Source: Rubellimicrobium roseum (lineage in GTDB: Bacteria; Pseudomonadota; Alphaproteobacteria; Rhodobacterales; Rhodobacteraceae). From it: a DNA stretch of 64,000 nucleotides. The notes below the pieces were generated by a model that was not told the DNA's origin, ran no database searches, and was given only the letters and a program-made list of their open reading frames with translations. Made by a program: the position numbers and the translations under genes. Of the stretch, positions 19,739 through 28,861 are shown in pieces (within the stretch, counting starts at the first letter, position 1; each line of letters begins with the position of its first letter). Location of the stretch: NCBI RefSeq assembly GCF_006152145.1, contig NZ_VDFV01000010.1, forward strand, positions 56,864 to 120,863. Direction: 5' to 3'.

Positions 19739-20410
19739 TCAGCCCGACACGGAGTAGGCGGCCAGGAACACGGCGACGGCGCCATGCGCCGCCCTGTCCA
19801 GCGCCTCGGGCGCGGGTGGCTCGGGTGCCTTGCCGAAGAGCCGGGGCCGCAGGAGCCCTGCCATGCAGAGCTCCAGGAACTGGTGCCCGGCCAGGGCTAC
19901 GTCGGGCACCACCAGCCGCCCGGCGGCGGCCTCGGCCGCGAACAGCCGCCGCAGCCGGCCCTGGGCCCGTTCCATGCCCCCGTCATAAAACCGCGCGCCC
20001 AGTTCGGGCATCCGCTCAGAGGTGCCGATGATGATGCGCTGCGCCCGCACCACCCGGTCCGAGCACATGAGCTCGGCGATCCGCCGCCCGTAGAGGAACA
20101 GCTTCTCCGCCAAGGGCAGGTCCTGCTCCAGAAGCAGATCCACCTCGCCGAAGAGCCGGTTGCGCTCCCGCTCCACGAGACTGACGTAAAGATCCTCCTT
20201 CCCCTCGAAGTAGACGTAGAGCGTGCCCTTCGACACGCCTGCGGCGCGGCAGATGTCGTTCATGCTGGCCGCATCGAAGCCCTGCTCCAGAAAGACCTGA
20301 CGCGCGCCCTCAAGGATCTGGTCACGCTTGGCCGGGTCCTCGCCGGCCGCGTGACGACGCCGGGCGGCGCCGGCGGGTTCGGGCATCAGATCCGGGGCAC
20401 TGGCAGGCAT
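19739..20410 (-). CDS. TetR-family repressor of the adjacent efflux pair
   Basis: A 223-residue TetR regulator. The DNA-binding domain is clear: QILEGARQVFLEQGFDAASM, then ICRAAGVSKGTLYVYFEGKE. The C-terminal part is the variable ligand domain. The ATG at 20408-20410 has GGAGAGAG upstream. It diverges from the EmrA/EmrB-type genes, and both promoters carry similar 18-base palindromes, so it most likely represses itself and the efflux genes until a toxic ligand binds. The inducer is unknown. Confidence 0.88.
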   Translation of the reverse strand: MPASAPDLMPEPAGAARRRHAAGEDPAKRDQILEGARQVFLEQGFDAASMNDICRAAGVSKGTLYVYFEGKEDLYVSLVERERNRLFGEVDLLLEQDLPLAEKLFLYGRRIAELMCSDRVVRAQRIIIGTSERMPELGARFYDGGMERAQGRLRRLFAAEAAAGRLVVPDVALAGHQFLELCMAGLLRPRLFGKAPEPPAPEALDRAAHGAVAVFLAAYSVSG

Positions 20411-20433
20411 GGCTCTCTCCGTCGGTCCTCGTC

Positions 20434-20462
20434 CATATAGTCGAACCAATCGGTTCGATGAA
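20434..20462 (-). promoter_or_regulatory. tetR promoter
   Basis: On the minus strand TTCATC (20457-20462) and TATATG (20434-20439) are separated by exactly 17 bases, a fair sigma70-type promoter. The first operator palindrome fills the spacer, so bound repressor would block polymerase. Confidence 0.5.
20441..20458. promoter_or_regulatory. TetR operator 1
   Basis: TCGAACC-AATC-GGTTCGA is a perfect 7-base inverted repeat with a 4-base spacer, lying between the -35 and -10 elements of the tetR promoter. Confidence 0.7.
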
Positions 20463-20465
20463 GTC

Positions 20466-20494
20466 TTGATCGACGGCGGGCTAACCGCTATCTG
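20466..20494 (+). promoter_or_regulatory. Promoter of the efflux operon
   Basis: TTGATC (20466-20471) and TATCTG (20489-20494) are 17 bases apart, upstream of the membrane fusion protein gene and just before operator 2. Confidence 0.45.
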
Positions 20495-20498
20495 CAAA

Positions 20499-20516
20499 TC
20501 GAACTGAACGGTTCGG
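20499..20516. promoter_or_regulatory. TetR operator 2
   Basis: TCGAACTGAACGGTTCGG resembles operator 1 (same half-sites TCGAAC and GGTTCG, same spacing). It lies immediately after the -10 element of the efflux promoter, so repressor bound here should block initiation. Confidence 0.65.
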
Positions 20517-20577
20517 TATTCTCACCACTTCCCCTCTCCATTCCCGCCGCCGTCGCGGCGCAGCAAGGATCGCCGCC

Positions 20578-21759
20578 ATGTCGCGACACGACCGCCTGAG
20601 CCAAGCCTCCGTCCTCGACTCCGGCGCCGTTGGTCCGGCGCCGTCCTTGGCCGCGCCCGCTACGCCGATACCGGACGCGCCGCCCAAGCACGGTCGCAAG
20701 AAGATCGTTCTGGGCCTGATCGCGCTCGCGGTGCTGGGCGGCGCGGGCTACGAGGGGCGCCAGTGGTGGACCGAGGACCGCTTCCTCGTCGAGACCGAGG
20801 ACGCCTATGTCCAAGCCGACATCGCGCTCATCAGCAGCCGCGTACAGGGTTACGTGGCCGAGGTCCTCGTGAAGGACAACGACCGCGTGCGCGCCGGCGA
20901 CATGCTGGTGCGGCTCGACGACGGCGACTACCGGATCGCGCTCGACACCGCCGAAAGCCGCGTCGCCACCGCCGGGCAGACGCTTTCGCGCATCGACGCC
21001 CAGACTCAGGCCACCCGTGCCGCCGTCCAGCAGGCCCGCGCCGGGCTCGACGCCGCGCTGGCCCAGCTCCGCACCGCCACAGCCAACGCCCAGCGCGTCC
21101 GCTCGCTGTCCGAGTCCGGCGTTGCCGCCCAGGCTCGGCTCGACGAGGCCACCGAGGCGCTCGACACTGCGACCGCTGGCATCGCGCAGGCCGAAGCCGC
21201 CATCGCCAGCGCCGAGGCGCAGGTCGCGGTCCTGACCGCCCAGCGCGCCGAGGCCGAAGGCACGCGCGACGAACTGGAGCTCGCGGTCGAGCAGGCACGG
21301 CGCAACCTCGACCTGACGGTGCTGCGTGCGCCCGCCGACGGCACGGTGGCGAACCTCGCGCTGGAGGTGGGCGACCTCGTCCAGCCCGGCGCACGCCTCG
21401 CGGCGCTCGTCCCGCAGGACGGCCTTTACGTCGAGGCCAACTACAAGGAGACGCAGATGGCGAGCGTCCAGCCCGGCGCCACGGTCCACGTGACCTTCGA
21501 TGCCCTGCCGGGGCAGGAGTTCGAGGGCACCGTCGCCTCGACCGCCCCCGCCACCGGCTCGGTCTTCTCGCTCCTGCCCCCCGACAACGCCACGGGCAAC
21601 TTCACCAAGGTCGTCCAGCGCGTCCCCGTCCGCATCGAGCTGCCCGCCCGGGCGCTCGCCACCGGCCAGCTCCGCGCGGGGCTTTCGGCCATCGTCGAGG
21701 TGGACCGCCGCACCGCTCCCGAGGCCGGGACGGTGACAACCGCTGCCGTCACGGAGTGA
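20578..21759 (+). CDS. HlyD/EmrA-type membrane fusion protein
   Basis: A 393-residue periplasmic adaptor anchored by one N-terminal membrane segment (KIVLGLIALAVLGGAGYEG, about residues 41-59). A lipoyl-like half motif (ALISSRVQGYVAEVLVKDND) precedes a long Ala-rich coiled-coil hairpin (about 120-240), then VLRAPADGTVANLALEVGDL and a C-terminal beta barrel. Partner to the DHA2 transporter encoded 4 bases downstream, it would bridge the inner-membrane pump to an outer-membrane channel. AAGGA precedes the ATG. Regulation by the divergent TetR is indicated by two operators. Confidence 0.92.
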   Translation: MSRHDRLSQASVLDSGAVGPAPSLAAPATPIPDAPPKHGRKKIVLGLIALAVLGGAGYEGRQWWTEDRFLVETEDAYVQADIALISSRVQGYVAEVLVKDNDRVRAGDMLVRLDDGDYRIALDTAESRVATAGQTLSRIDAQTQATRAAVQQARAGLDAALAQLRTATANAQRVRSLSESGVAAQARLDEATEALDTATAGIAQAEAAIASAEAQVAVLTAQRAEAEGTRDELELAVEQARRNLDLTVLRAPADGTVANLALEVGDLVQPGARLAALVPQDGLYVEANYKETQMASVQPGATVHVTFDALPGQEFEGTVASTAPATGSVFSLLPPDNATGNFTKVVQRVPVRIELPARALATGQLRAGLSAIVEVDRRTAPEAGTVTTAAVTE

Positions 21760-21763
21760 CCCC

Positions 21764-23329
21764 ATGTCCGCCGCCCCCGCCATTCCGGCCGAGCCCGAGC
21801 TGACCCCCCGCCGCGTCCTGGCCTTCCTGGTCATGGTCTTCGGCATGTTCATGGCGATCCTCGACATCCAGATCGTCTCGGCCTCGCTCCCGGACATCCA
21901 GGCGGGGCTCGGCGCGTCCTCCGAGGAGATCAGCTGGGTCCAGACCAGCTACCTCATCGCCGAGGTCATCATGATCCCGCTCTCGGGCTTCCTGGCCCGG
22001 GTCATGTCCACGCGGCTCCTCTTCACGCTGGCGGCGGCGGGCTTCACGGCCACGAGCTTCCTCTGCGCCACCTCCTCCTCGATTACCGAGATGATCGTCT
22101 GGCGCGGACTCCAAGGTTTCCTGGGCGGCGGAATGATCCCCTCCGTCTTCGCGGCGGCCTTCACGATCTTCCCGGCCAGCAAGCGCAGCCTCGTCTCGCC
22201 CATGGTGGGCCTCGTGGCGACGCTCGCCCCGACCGTGGGGCCGACGCTGGGCGGCTACCTGAGCCACACCCTCTCCTGGCACTGGCTGTTCCTCATCAAC
22301 GTGCCCTTCGGCATTGCGGTCAGCCTCGCGGCCTTCTCGCTCATCGACTTCGACAAGCCCGACTGGAAGCTCATGGGCAAGTTCGACTGGTGGGGGCTCC
22401 TCGCGCTCGCGGCCTTCCTGGGCGGGCTGGAATACGTGCTGGAGGAAGGTCCCGCGAACGACTGGTTCGCCGACCACCTCGTGGCCCTCGTCGCCGCCGT
22501 CATGGCCGTGGGCTGCGTCGCCACCTTCTGGCGCGCCTTCACCCGCGACGAGCCGCTGGTGGACCTGTCGGCCTTCGGCAACGTCAACTTCGCCGTGGGC
22601 TCGCTCTTCAGCTTCGTCATGGGCGCGGGCCTCTACGGCATGACCTACCTCTACCCGCTCTACCTCGCCTCGATCCGCGGCCTCGACAGCCTCCAGATCG
22701 GCGAGACGGTCTTCGTCTCCGGCCTCGCGATGGCAGTCTCCGCGCCTCTCGCCGGGTTCCTCTCGACGCGTCTCGACCTGCGGGTGATGCTGCTCCTCGG
22801 CTTCGTGGGCTTCGCGTCGTCCTCGTGGATGCTGACCGGCCTCACCGCCGACTGGGATTTCCAGGAGCTGCTTTGGCCGCAGATCCTGCGGGGCCTGTCG
22901 CTGATGATCTGCATGGTCCCGATCAACAACCTCGCCCTGGGCACCCTCCCGCGCGAGAAGGTCAAGGGCGCCTCGGGCCTCTACAACCTGATGCGCAACC
23001 TCGGGGGCGCGATGGGCCTCGCGGTCATCAACACGATGCTGACCGACCGGCAGGACCTTCACTACGCTCGCCTGTCCGAGTCGCTGAACTGGTCCAACCC
23101 CGAGGCGGTCCGCCAGCTCGACCTGATGGCCGCGAACCTGACCGCGCAGGGGCTCGACGGCGCGACCGGGGCGCTCGCCCAGATGGCGGGGCGGCTCCAG
23201 GGGCAGGCGGCGGTGATGTCCTTCATCGACGTCTTCCTGCTCATCACGGTCCTCTTCGCGGGGCTGGCCGCGACGGCGCTCCTGATGAGGAAGCCCGCCG
23301 CCAACGGCGCGGGCGCCGCGGCCCACTGA
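21764..23329 (+). CDS. EmrB/QacA (DHA2) family MFS drug efflux transporter
   Basis: A 521-residue inner-membrane transporter with about 14 predicted membrane segments. DHA2 hallmarks are visible: VSASLPDIQAGLGASSEEIS near the start, SYLIAEVIMIPLSGFLARVM, and motif C-like LVATLAPTVGPTLGGYLS. It uses the proton gradient to expel hydrophobic compounds, usually with an EmrA-type adaptor, which is the preceding gene (4-base gap, GGAG before the ATG). The substrate range is unknown. Confidence 0.92.
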   Translation: MSAAPAIPAEPELTPRRVLAFLVMVFGMFMAILDIQIVSASLPDIQAGLGASSEEISWVQTSYLIAEVIMIPLSGFLARVMSTRLLFTLAAAGFTATSFLCATSSSITEMIVWRGLQGFLGGGMIPSVFAAAFTIFPASKRSLVSPMVGLVATLAPTVGPTLGGYLSHTLSWHWLFLINVPFGIAVSLAAFSLIDFDKPDWKLMGKFDWWGLLALAAFLGGLEYVLEEGPANDWFADHLVALVAAVMAVGCVATFWRAFTRDEPLVDLSAFGNVNFAVGSLFSFVMGAGLYGMTYLYPLYLASIRGLDSLQIGETVFVSGLAMAVSAPLAGFLSTRLDLRVMLLLGFVGFASSSWMLTGLTADWDFQELLWPQILRGLSLMICMVPINNLALGTLPREKVKGASGLYNLMRNLGGAMGLAVINTMLTDRQDLHYARLSESLNWSNPEAVRQLDLMAANLTAQGLDGATGALAQMAGRLQGQAAVMSFIDVFLLITVLFAGLAATALLMRKPAANGAGAAAH

Positions 23330-23371
23330 CGGCTTGGCGAGCGGCACAGGCGAGCTACGTTCCTCCTCGGG

Positions 23372-24322
23372 ATGGGACTTCGCACGCTGCCACTCGCCGC
23401 CGCTTTCTGCCTTCTTGCGACCGCCGTCGCGGGAGAGCCGCTCCGGCCCGTGCCGCGAGACCACATCGTCGCTGTCGCGCTGGAGATCCCCGACACCCTG
23501 CGCCCCCGCGCCCGCCCGGCCGACGACCGGCGCTGCGCTCCGGACGGCGCGATCTGCATCGCCACCCGGTCCTATGCCGCCGACGTCTGCCGGACCATCG
23601 AGGCGGCAGCGGCGCTCCACGGCCTCGATTCCGGCTTCCTCGCCCGCCTGCTCTGGCGCGAGAGCCTGTTCGACGCCGCCGCCGTCAGCCCCGCCGGCGC
23701 CTTGGGCATCGCCCAGTTCATCCCCGCCACGGCCGAGCGGCGCGGCCTCTCCGACCCGTTCAACCCCGCCGAGGCGATCCTGGCCTCGGCCCATTACCTC
23801 AGGGATCTCCGGGGCCGCTTCGGCAACCTGGGCCTCGCCGCCGCCGCCTACAACGCGGGCGAGGAACGGGTCTCGCGCTACCTCGCGGGACGCTCGGGTC
23901 TGCCGGGCGAGACACGCGCCTACGTCGCCGCCATCACGGGCCACGCCGCCGAGGACTGGCGCAATGGCCCCACGCCGCGACCCGACCTCGCGCTCGACCC
24001 CGGTCGCCCCTTCCTTGACGCCTGCCTCGACAAGGCCACCGCCCGCCGGATGCCCAGCTTCGAGCCGCAGCTCCGCCCTTGGGCCGTCATCCTCGCGGGG
24101 CGCGACGACGCCGAGGCGGCCAATCTGGAGGCGCGGCAGGCCGTCGCCCGCGCGGGTACCCTGCTGTCGGGCGAGCGCATCGACACCGCGCGCCAGCGCT
24201 TCCCCGGCATGAGGACCGCGCGCCACTTCGCCCAGGTAGGCCGCGACTCCCGGTCCGAGGCCGACGCGCTCTGCGCCCGGCTCAAGGGCGCGGGCCTGGG
24301 CTGCATCGTCCGGAGGAACTGA
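23372..24322 (+). CDS. Lytic transglycosylase (SLT domain) with SPOR-like tail
   Basis: A 316-residue secreted or periplasmic cell-wall enzyme. An N-terminal signal peptide is evident (LPLAAAFCLLATAVAGEP). The SLT core contains LLWRESLFDAAAVSPAGALG with the catalytic Glu of the ES motif, IAQFIPATAERRG and AAAYNAGEERV. The C-terminal 70 residues, with WAVILAGRDDAEAANL and CARLKGAGLGCIV, resemble a SPOR-like peptidoglycan-binding fold. Such enzymes cleave the MurNAc-GlcNAc bond. It ends one base before the thiolase ATG, so the two probably share a transcript although they have no obvious functional link. Confidence 0.85.
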   Translation: MGLRTLPLAAAFCLLATAVAGEPLRPVPRDHIVAVALEIPDTLRPRARPADDRRCAPDGAICIATRSYAADVCRTIEAAAALHGLDSGFLARLLWRESLFDAAAVSPAGALGIAQFIPATAERRGLSDPFNPAEAILASAHYLRDLRGRFGNLGLAAAAYNAGEERVSRYLAGRSGLPGETRAYVAAITGHAAEDWRNGPTPRPDLALDPGRPFLDACLDKATARRMPSFEPQLRPWAVILAGRDDAEAANLEARQAVARAGTLLSGERIDTARQRFPGMRTARHFAQVGRDSRSEADALCARLKGAGLGCIVRRN

Positions 24323-24323
24323 G

Positions 24324-25511
24324 ATGGCCGACCCCGTGGTGATCGCCGGGGCCGCCCGCACCCCGCTTGGCGCCTACCAGGGCGAGCTTTCCATGCTGCC
24401 CGCGACCCGCTTGGGCTCCCTCGCCATCGCCGCCGCGCTCGATCGTGCGGGCCTCACCCCCGACCGCGTGGACGAGGTGCTGATGGGCTGCGTCCTGCCC
24501 GCGGGACTCGGCCAAGCCCCCGCGCGGCAGGCGGCGCTCGGGGCCGGGCTCCCGACCGCTGTTCCCTGCACGATTGTCAATAAGGTCTGCGGCTCGGGGA
24601 TGAAGGCCGTCATGCTCGCCCATGACGCGATCCTGTCGGGCGCGTCCGAGATCGTGGTCGCGGGCGGCATGGAGAGCATGAGCAACGCCCCCTACCTTCT
24701 GCCCAAGGCCCGCGGCGGCTACCGCATCGGCCACGGGCAGGTGCTCGACCACATGATGCTCGACGGGCTGGAGGACGCCTACGACCTGCGCCCCGACGGC
24801 ACGCGCCGCTCGATGGGCACCTTCGGCGAGGACTGCGCCGCCCGCTACCAGCTCACCCGCGAGGCGCAGGACGGCTACGCCACCGCCAGCATCGCCCGTG
24901 CCCGCGAGGCGACCGGGCGCGGCGCCTTCGCCTGGGAGATCGTGCCCGTCGAGGCCAAGGGCGAGCCCATCATCACCGACGAGGGCCCCCGCCGAATCAA
25001 GCCCGAGAAGATTCCGACCCTGAAGCCCGCCTTCGCCCCGGACGGCACCATCACCGCCGCGTCCTCTTCCTCGATCAACGACGGCGCGGCGGCCCTGGTC
25101 CTCCTGCGCCAGTCCCGCGCCGAATCCGAAGGCGTCCAGCCCCTCGCCCGGATCATCGGTCAGGCCACCTTTGCCGGAGAGCCCGGCTGGTTCACTACCG
25201 CCCCGATCCACGCCATCCGTCGCCTCTGCGACCGCCTCGGCTGGCGGCCCGGCGACGTGGACCTCTACGAGATCAACGAAGCCTTCGCCGTTGTGCCCAT
25301 GGCTGCGATGCAGGAACTGGGCCTCCCGCACGACCGGGTGAACGTCCAGGGCGGCGCCTGCGCTCTGGGCCATCCCATCGGCGCCTCGGGCGCGCGCATC
25401 CTCGTGACGCTGCTGGGGGCCCTGCGCGAGCGCGACCTCGACCGGGGCATCGCCGCCATCTGCATCGGCGGCGGCGAGGCCATGGCCGTCGCGGTGGAGC
25501 GCCTGCGCTAG
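24324..25511 (+). CDS. Acetyl-CoA C-acetyltransferase (thiolase)
   Basis: A 395-residue thiolase that condenses two acetyl-CoA or cleaves acetoacetyl-CoA. The nucleophilic cysteine is in [20 protein letters not shown], the HEAF-equivalent region reads [12 protein letters not shown], and the second catalytic cysteine/histidine region reads [14 protein letters not shown], ending in [15 protein letters not shown] precedes the start. Without phaB or degradative genes beside it, PHB synthesis versus catabolism cannot be decided. Its stop shares CTAG with the stop of the opposing kinase gene. Confidence 0.93.
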   Translation: MADPVVIAGAARTPLGAYQGELSMLPATRLGSLAIAAALDRAGLTPDRVDEVLMGCVLPAGLGQAPARQAALGAGLPTAVPCTIVNKVCGSGMKAVMLAHDAILSGASEIVVAGGMESMSNAPYLLPKARGGYRIGHGQVLDHMMLDGLEDAYDLRPDGTRRSMGTFGEDCAARYQLTREAQDGYATASIARAREATGRGAFAWEIVPVEAKGEPIITDEGPRRIKPEKIPTLKPAFAPDGTITAASSSSINDGAAALVLLRQSRAESEGVQPLARIIGQATFAGEPGWFTTAPIHAIRRLCDRLGWRPGDVDLYEINEAFAVVPMAAMQELGLPHDRVNVQGGACALGHPIGASGARILVTLLGALRERDLDRGIAAICIGGGEAMAVAVERLR

Positions 25512-28093
25512 AGCGCGACCCCCTTGGGCTCGATGCGCCCCAGTGCGCGAAGGACATGCAAACCCAGTTCCGGTCCGCTGAAGGGCTTGCCGACCACCGC
25601 CTCGCCTTCCAGGGCATGGACACCGGAATAGCCGGTCATGAACAGAACCGGCAGGTCCGCCCGCTCGGCCCGCATCCGTCGGACCAGCTCCGGCCCGTCG
25701 ATCCCCGGCATGACGACGTCCGTCAGCAGCAGATCGATGGCGTGGCTCTGCGCCAGTCCCTGCGCGGCCGCCCCGCCCGCCGCCTCCACGACCTCGTAGC
25801 CCAGTTCGCGCAGATAGGCGGCCGTGACGGGGCGCACCTGGTCGTCGTCGTCCACCAGAAGGATCGCCGCCCGCCCGTGCAGTTCGGGCGCGACCGCTGC
25901 CTCCGTCGCCGCGTCGACCGGCTCCACGGCCGAGCGCGGCAGGTAGATCCGCATGGTGGTGCCCCGGCCCGGCGCGCTGTCCACCGTCACCGTCCCGCCC
26001 GCGCCATGGGCGAAGCCGTGCACCTGCGACAACCCAAGCCCCGTGCCCTGTCCGGGGTCCTTGGTGGTGTAGAAGGGCTCGAAGATACGCGCCGCCTTGG
26101 CCTCATCCATGCCGCAGCCGGTGTCGGCCACGGCGACCACGACAAGGTCGCCCGGCCCCAGCCCCTCGGGTCGGGGCTCGGCCGCTCCAAGATTGCGCGC
26201 ACTCACCCGCAGGCGACCACCCTCAGTCATCGCGTCGCGCGCATTGATCGCCAAGTTCAGCAGCGCCACCTCGAACTGGTTGGGGTCCACCAGCACCGGC
26301 CAGGTCCCCGGGGCGACCTCGATCCCGCAGTCCACCTTGGCGCCCGCCGCATGGCGGATCATCCCTTCGAGCTCGCCCACCATCGCGGCCGGATCGACCA
26401 CCTTGGGCTCCAGCGGCTTGCGTCGCGCAAAGGCCAGCATCCCGCGCACCAGCGCCCCCGCCCGCTCGCCCGCCTTCTGGCCCTGCTCGATGACGAAGCC
26501 GAGCTTCGGGTCGTCGATGCGCCGGTCGAGGATGGCGAAGGCGCCCTGCACCGCCGCCAGGATGTTGTTGAAGTCGTGCGCCACCCCGCCCACCAGCCGG
26601 CCCAGCGCCTCCATCTTCTGCGCCTGGAGCAGTTGCGACTGCGCGGTCTCCCGCCGGCGCATCTCGGCCTGGAGGCTCAGCGCAGCCTCTTCCAGCGCTC
26701 CGGTCCGCTCGGTCACGCGGGCCTCCAGGACGGCATTGAACGACCGCAGCGCCGCCTCGGCCCGCGCCCGCTCGGTCGCCACGGCGACGTAGTGGCAGAC
26801 CGTCTGCAGGAACGCGATATCCTCGTCCGTGAACGGTCGCCCCGAACGGCGGCCGAAGCCCAGCGTCCCCAGCAGCGTGCCATCGACCATCAGGGGCGTG
26901 CAGGCATAGGCGGTCAGGCCCTGGCCCCGGATGAAGGCGTGAAGCGGGTCGTCCGAATCCTGCACCCTAGCGACATGTGCCGGCCGGCGGTCGCGCGCGA
27001 CGCAGCCGCAGACGGCCTGCCCCAGCTCCAGCCGGGCGCCGTCGCGGACGGCGGCCTCCGTGAGGCCGGCATGGGCGGCCAGGAGCAAGCTGCCGGACTC
27101 GTCGAGCCGATAGTTGAAGAAGACATCGAGAGCCAACGGCTCCGCGATGAGCCCATAAACCCCTTCCACCATGGCCGCAGGCTCGCCCGACACCAGCAGC
27201 CGCTCGGCCGCCTGCGCCAGAAGCGCAAGCCGCTCCTCGCTCGCGTGCTGACGGGTGATATCGCGCGAGACGGACAGCAGGCGCTCGGGCGCGCCATCCG
27301 CGCCCGCGATGACGGTCACCGACACGTCCCACCACTTGGGAGTGCCGCGGGCGGTGGGACAGAAGGCCTGGAACCGGCCCGTCCCGCCTGCCAGGGCCGC
27401 CGCGATGGCCTCGCGCACGCGGGGGCGGTCCTCCGGCGTCCAGAAGGAGATCCAGTCCACGTCCCGGAGCTGCCGGTCGAAGTCATCGACCTCCATGGCG
27501 CAGAGCCCGCCTTCGGAGAAGAACTCGAGCCGGCCGTCGAGGCTCAGAAGCTTGATGCAGTCCGGCGAGGCGGACAGGATCCGGCGATTGAGCTCCTCGC
27601 TCGCGCGCAGAGCCTCCTCGGCCTCCTTGCGGGCCGTGATGTCGAGAAAGGCGCCCGCGACGACGCGCGGCTGCCCCTTGGCATCGCGCTCCACGACGCG
27701 GCCCGAGTCCAGGATCCAGACCCAGCGCCCGTCCTTGTGGCGGACCCGGTATTCGCACCGGAAGAATGGCGTCCGCCCCGCCAGATGGGGTTCGATCCCG
27801 GCCAGCGCCACCGCGCGATCGGCCGGATGGACCATCCCGCCCCAGGCCGCCGGGTCACGGGGCATCTCGTCGGGCTCGTGGCCAAGGAGTTCGCGGCAGC
27901 CATGCCCGTAGTCCACGATCCGGGCCTCCAGGTCGCGCTGCCAGGTCCCCAGCCCCACCCCGTCCACCATGGCGGCGATCCGCGCATCCCGCCGGTGGCG
28001 GTCCCGGGTCAGACGGGCCTCGGAATCGAGCCGCCCCGCCCGCATGACGAGCGCCGCCGAAACCGCCAGCAGCGACACGACGCCCGCCACCAT
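25508..28093 (-). CDS. PAS-PAS-GAF hybrid histidine kinase with receiver (C-terminal part of a split CHASE3 kinase)
   Basis: An 861-residue reading frame that begins with a membrane segment (VAGVVSLLAVSAALVM), followed by PAS (about 45-165), PAS (about 168-295), GAF (about 300-450), a dimerisation domain with His506 in VGGVAHDFNNILAAVQG, HATPase (LAINARDAMTEGG; GTGLGLSQVHG) and a receiver with Asp792 in LLLTDVVMPGIDG. The frame is continuous with the upstream CHASE3 frame and separated from it only by TAG-GGC before this ATG, so the membrane segment here is the expected second TM of a CHASE3 kinase. There is no good ribosome binding site for the ATG. Either one gene carries a nonsense mutation, or the parts are made separately by re-initiation. 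The core resembles the kinase at 15.5 kb. Confidence 0.85.
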   Translation of the reverse strand: MVAGVVSLLAVSAALVMRAGRLDSEARLTRDRHRRDARIAAMVDGVGLGTWQRDLEARIVDYGHGCRELLGHEPDEMPRDPAAWGGMVHPADRAVALAGIEPHLAGRTPFFRCEYRVRHKDGRWVWILDSGRVVERDAKGQPRVVAGAFLDITARKEAEEALRASEELNRRILSASPDCIKLLSLDGRLEFFSEGGLCAMEVDDFDRQLRDVDWISFWTPEDRPRVREAIAAALAGGTGRFQAFCPTARGTPKWWDVSVTVIAGADGAPERLLSVSRDITRQHASEERLALLAQAAERLLVSGEPAAMVEGVYGLIAEPLALDVFFNYRLDESGSLLLAAHAGLTEAAVRDGARLELGQAVCGCVARDRRPAHVARVQDSDDPLHAFIRGQGLTAYACTPLMVDGTLLGTLGFGRRSGRPFTDEDIAFLQTVCHYVAVATERARAEAALRSFNAVLEARVTERTGALEEAALSLQAEMRRRETAQSQLLQAQKMEALGRLVGGVAHDFNNILAAVQGAFAILDRRIDDPKLGFVIEQGQKAGERAGALVRGMLAFARRKPLEPKVVDPAAMVGELEGMIRHAAGAKVDCGIEVAPGTWPVLVDPNQFEVALLNLAINARDAMTEGGRLRVSARNLGAAEPRPEGLGPGDLVVVAVADTGCGMDEAKAARIFEPFYTTKDPGQGTGLGLSQVHGFAHGAGGTVTVDSAPGRGTTMRIYLPRSAVEPVDAATEAAVAPELHGRAAILLVDDDDQVRPVTAAYLRELGYEVVEAAGGAAAQGLAQSHAIDLLLTDVVMPGIDGPELVRRMRAERADLPVLFMTGYSGVHALEGEAVVGKPFSGPELGLHVLRALGRIEPKGVAL

Positions 28094-28096
28094 GCC

Positions 28097-28684
28097 CTAG
28101 AGAGCCCAGCGGGCTCGCGCCTCGGCGCGGTCGGCCGCGTCGCCGCGCCGTGCCAGCGTCCGCTCCTCCTCGCCGATCAGGCTCGCGATGAGCGCGCGCG
28201 CGCGGATCATCGCCTCGCGCCCTTCATTTGTGTTGATGATGGCCAGGGCCTCGGCCTGCCGTTCGGCCTGCCAGAGCTGCACCGTCTGGTCCAGAAGCGC
28301 AACCCGGCGCTGAGCCAGCCGCGACAGAGCAAGGATCCGGCCATTCTGCACCGGATCGCCCGAGGTCATCTCGTCCAGTTCATGCAGATGACGGCCGACT
28401 TCGACCATGCCCGCATAGTAGAAGTCGAGATACTCCGAGTCCCCGGTCAGCAGGAAGCCGCGCTGCCCCGTCTCCGCGGACTGGAGCGCGGACAGGGCCC
28501 GTTGCGCGTCCACGATCACTTCGACTCCATGCAGCCGCGCCCGCTCGGCCTCGGCCCGGACGCGGTCGCTGGCGACCGCGTTCCAGACCAACGACAGAAG
28601 CAGGACGAGAACCCCGATCAGCGAGGCCAGGATCGGCGCCGACCGCGCCGGGCCAGCCCGTCCCTTCAGGCGTGCTGACGCCAT
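28097..28684 (-). CDS. CHASE3 sensory module (N-terminal part of a split hybrid kinase)
   Basis: A 195-residue product: short basic N-terminus, membrane segment at about 16-38 (ILASLIGVLVLLLSLVW), then a CHASE3 extracytoplasmic domain with the family phrases LSALQSAETGQRGFLLTG and SEYLDFYYAG. It ends in TAG (28097-28099), where a normal CHASE3 kinase would enter its second membrane helix; that helix and the kinase lie in the same frame immediately downstream. CHASE3 domains sense unknown signals outside the cytoplasm. The start at 28684 is preferred to an upstream one that adds 31 residues without hydrophobic character. Confidence 0.75.
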   Translation of the reverse strand: MASARLKGRAGPARSAPILASLIGVLVLLLSLVWNAVASDRVRAEAERARLHGVEVIVDAQRALSALQSAETGQRGFLLTGDSEYLDFYYAGMVEVGRHLHELDEMTSGDPVQNGRILALSRLAQRRVALLDQTVQLWQAERQAEALAIINTNEGREAMIRARALIASLIGEEERTLARRGDAADRAEARARWAL

Positions 28685-28861
28685 GGCCGCTCGTTCCGCT
28701 TCGGCTGGAGAGTCCACGACCGCTCTCGGCCGGGCATCGACGTCGTCACGCAACCTGCACCTGCCAAGCCCGACCAATCCGAGGAGACCTCCGCTTACCC
28801 CGGCGCCATGGTTCGCTCAATCGTCGCGTGGCCGTCGGGGCTGCGACCATCCGTCCCCGCC

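Noticed and set aside
21749..24361. An 870-codon minus-strand frame opposite the efflux transporter and transglycosylase
   Set aside because: Shadow frame; Arg/Gly/Glu-rich with no domain, while the plus strand has recognisable proteins.
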